From Streptomyces sp. TRM68367 (GTDB lineage Bacteria > Actinomycetota > Actinomycetes > Streptomycetales > Streptomycetaceae): a stretch of 37,411 nt of DNA. The first letter of the stretch is position 1; each line of letters begins with the position of its first letter. The stretch is taken from the NCBI RefSeq assembly GCF_014495685.1, contig NZ_JACTVI010000080.1, positions 1 through 37,411 of the forward strand, written 5' to 3'. The notes under the pieces are model-generated. The model was not told the origin of the DNA and searched no databases. It saw only the letters and a program-made list of their open reading frames with translations. Positions 37,242 through 37,411 of the stretch are shown piece after piece. The translations under genes and the position numbers were made by a program.

Positions 37242-37273
37242 GTTCACCACCGAAGAGGCTTCGAGGTACCGCC

Positions 37274-37323
37274 ATGTCCAAAACGGCATACGTGCGCACC
37301 AAACCGCACCTGAACATCGGCAC
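37274..37323 (+). pseudogene. tuf3: 5' fragment of an elongation factor Tu gene (tuf3-type), interrupted
   Basis: MSKTAYVRTKPHLNIGT is the first 17 residues of EF-Tu; the divergent N-terminus (SKTAYVRTKPHLN rather than AKAKFERTKPHVN) fits the third, divergent Streptomyces EF-Tu. The next residues should be the P-loop GHVDHGKT. Instead the frame changes to GPVDELVGFLR and stops at TAG (37358-37360). GAGGT lies 8 bases before the ATG. The break coincides with a drop in GC, so insertion of a mobile element is the likely cause. Only the left side is in the window. Confidence 0.65.
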
Positions 37324-37411
37324 TGGGCCTGTCGATGAATTAGTGGGTTTCTTGCGGTAGTTGGGCTCGTTGATGCGGTATGGGTCGCTTCGATGAGTTG
37401 ATCGGTTCGTT
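37324..37411 (+). mobile_element. Probable left end of an insertion sequence (continues beyond the window)
   Basis: From about 37325 (GGGCCTGTCGATGAATTAGT) the sequence is AT-richer than everything before it and unrelated to EF-Tu. GGGCCTGT-type termini are common for Streptomyces IS elements. An ATG at 37380 opens a frame MGRFDELIGSF running off the end, as expected for a transposase start about 55 bases inside an IS. The family cannot be assigned and the other end, target duplication and transposase motif are outside the window. Confidence 0.5.

Noticed and set aside
1..37411. CRISPR arrays, tRNA or rRNA genes
   Set aside because: No regularly spaced repeats of CRISPR type and no cloverleaf or rRNA-like segments seen on either strand; the 35-bp repeat at 35363 has no spacers.

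Overview
The window is a stretch of Streptomyces chromosome. It has very high GC with strong third-position GC bias, frequent GTG starts, many genes whose -10 box lies only 6-8 bases before the start codon (leaderless genes), Tat/lipobox proteins, MocR/LysR/TetR/HxlR regulators and two EamA-transporter neighbourhoods. The order ung, lipoprotein SBP, two SDRs, lnt, uppP, thiolase and a divergent EF-Tu (tuf3 type) in the right half recalls the S. coelicolor SCO132x-134x neighbourhood (from memory, not searched).

Layout. 0-2.3 kb: PadR regulator with its own operator, SRPBCC protein, a decayed reading frame and a Clp-N domain protein. 2.4-9.3 kb: three EamA (DMT) exporters. The second is preceded by a leaderless 13-codon leader peptide ending in PPPAA and a run of hairpins. 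A MocR regulator faces a PPOx/PaiB pair across a perfect 12-bp palindrome, and a LysR regulator faces the third EamA gene. 9.3-11.1 kb: a PPOx-like protein, a catalytically dead isochorismatase-fold protein and a Rieske lipoprotein. 11.2-14.4 kb: a decay zone. It holds a collapsed ABC-transporter operon (solute-binding protein, permease, ATPase and phosphatase fragments joined by deletions) downstream of four helically phased CTGTCRG repeats, then MarR, lgt and a gutted penicillin-binding protein. 14.4-18.4 kb: an MptB-like GT-C mannosyltransferase and a bifunctional class A PBP.

18.7-25.8 kb: a HipA-like kinase translationally coupled to a DUF3037 protein, a TetR-boxed pair of SDRs (fabG type), a peptide/solute-binding lipoprotein, ung, a TPR-like protein and a small lipoprotein. 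25.8-32.4 kb: DinB protein, TetR with two operator copies facing an FAD monooxygenase plus Gfo/Idh/MocA oxidoreductase, lnt (convergent and overlapping), an NTF2-like protein, an SDR and a 59-aa protein. 32.5-37.4 kb: uppP, HxlR facing a thiolase through a shared operator/promoter, TVP38-family membrane protein, AlkD-like glycosylase, and the start of an EF-Tu gene. The EF-Tu gene has an elaborate leader (leaderless uORF, 10-bp hairpin, three-way junction with a competing pairing) and is cut after codon 17 by an AT-richer sequence that looks like the end of an insertion sequence.

Cell-envelope work is over-represented (lgt, lnt, uppP, class A PBP, MptB-like, PBP relic, several lipoproteins). 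Small-molecule export is the second theme. The most interesting material is regulatory: two probable leader-peptide/attenuator regions (3.4-3.6 kb and 37.0-37.3 kb), several clean operators paired with their likely regulators, and phased direct repeats of the response-regulator type.
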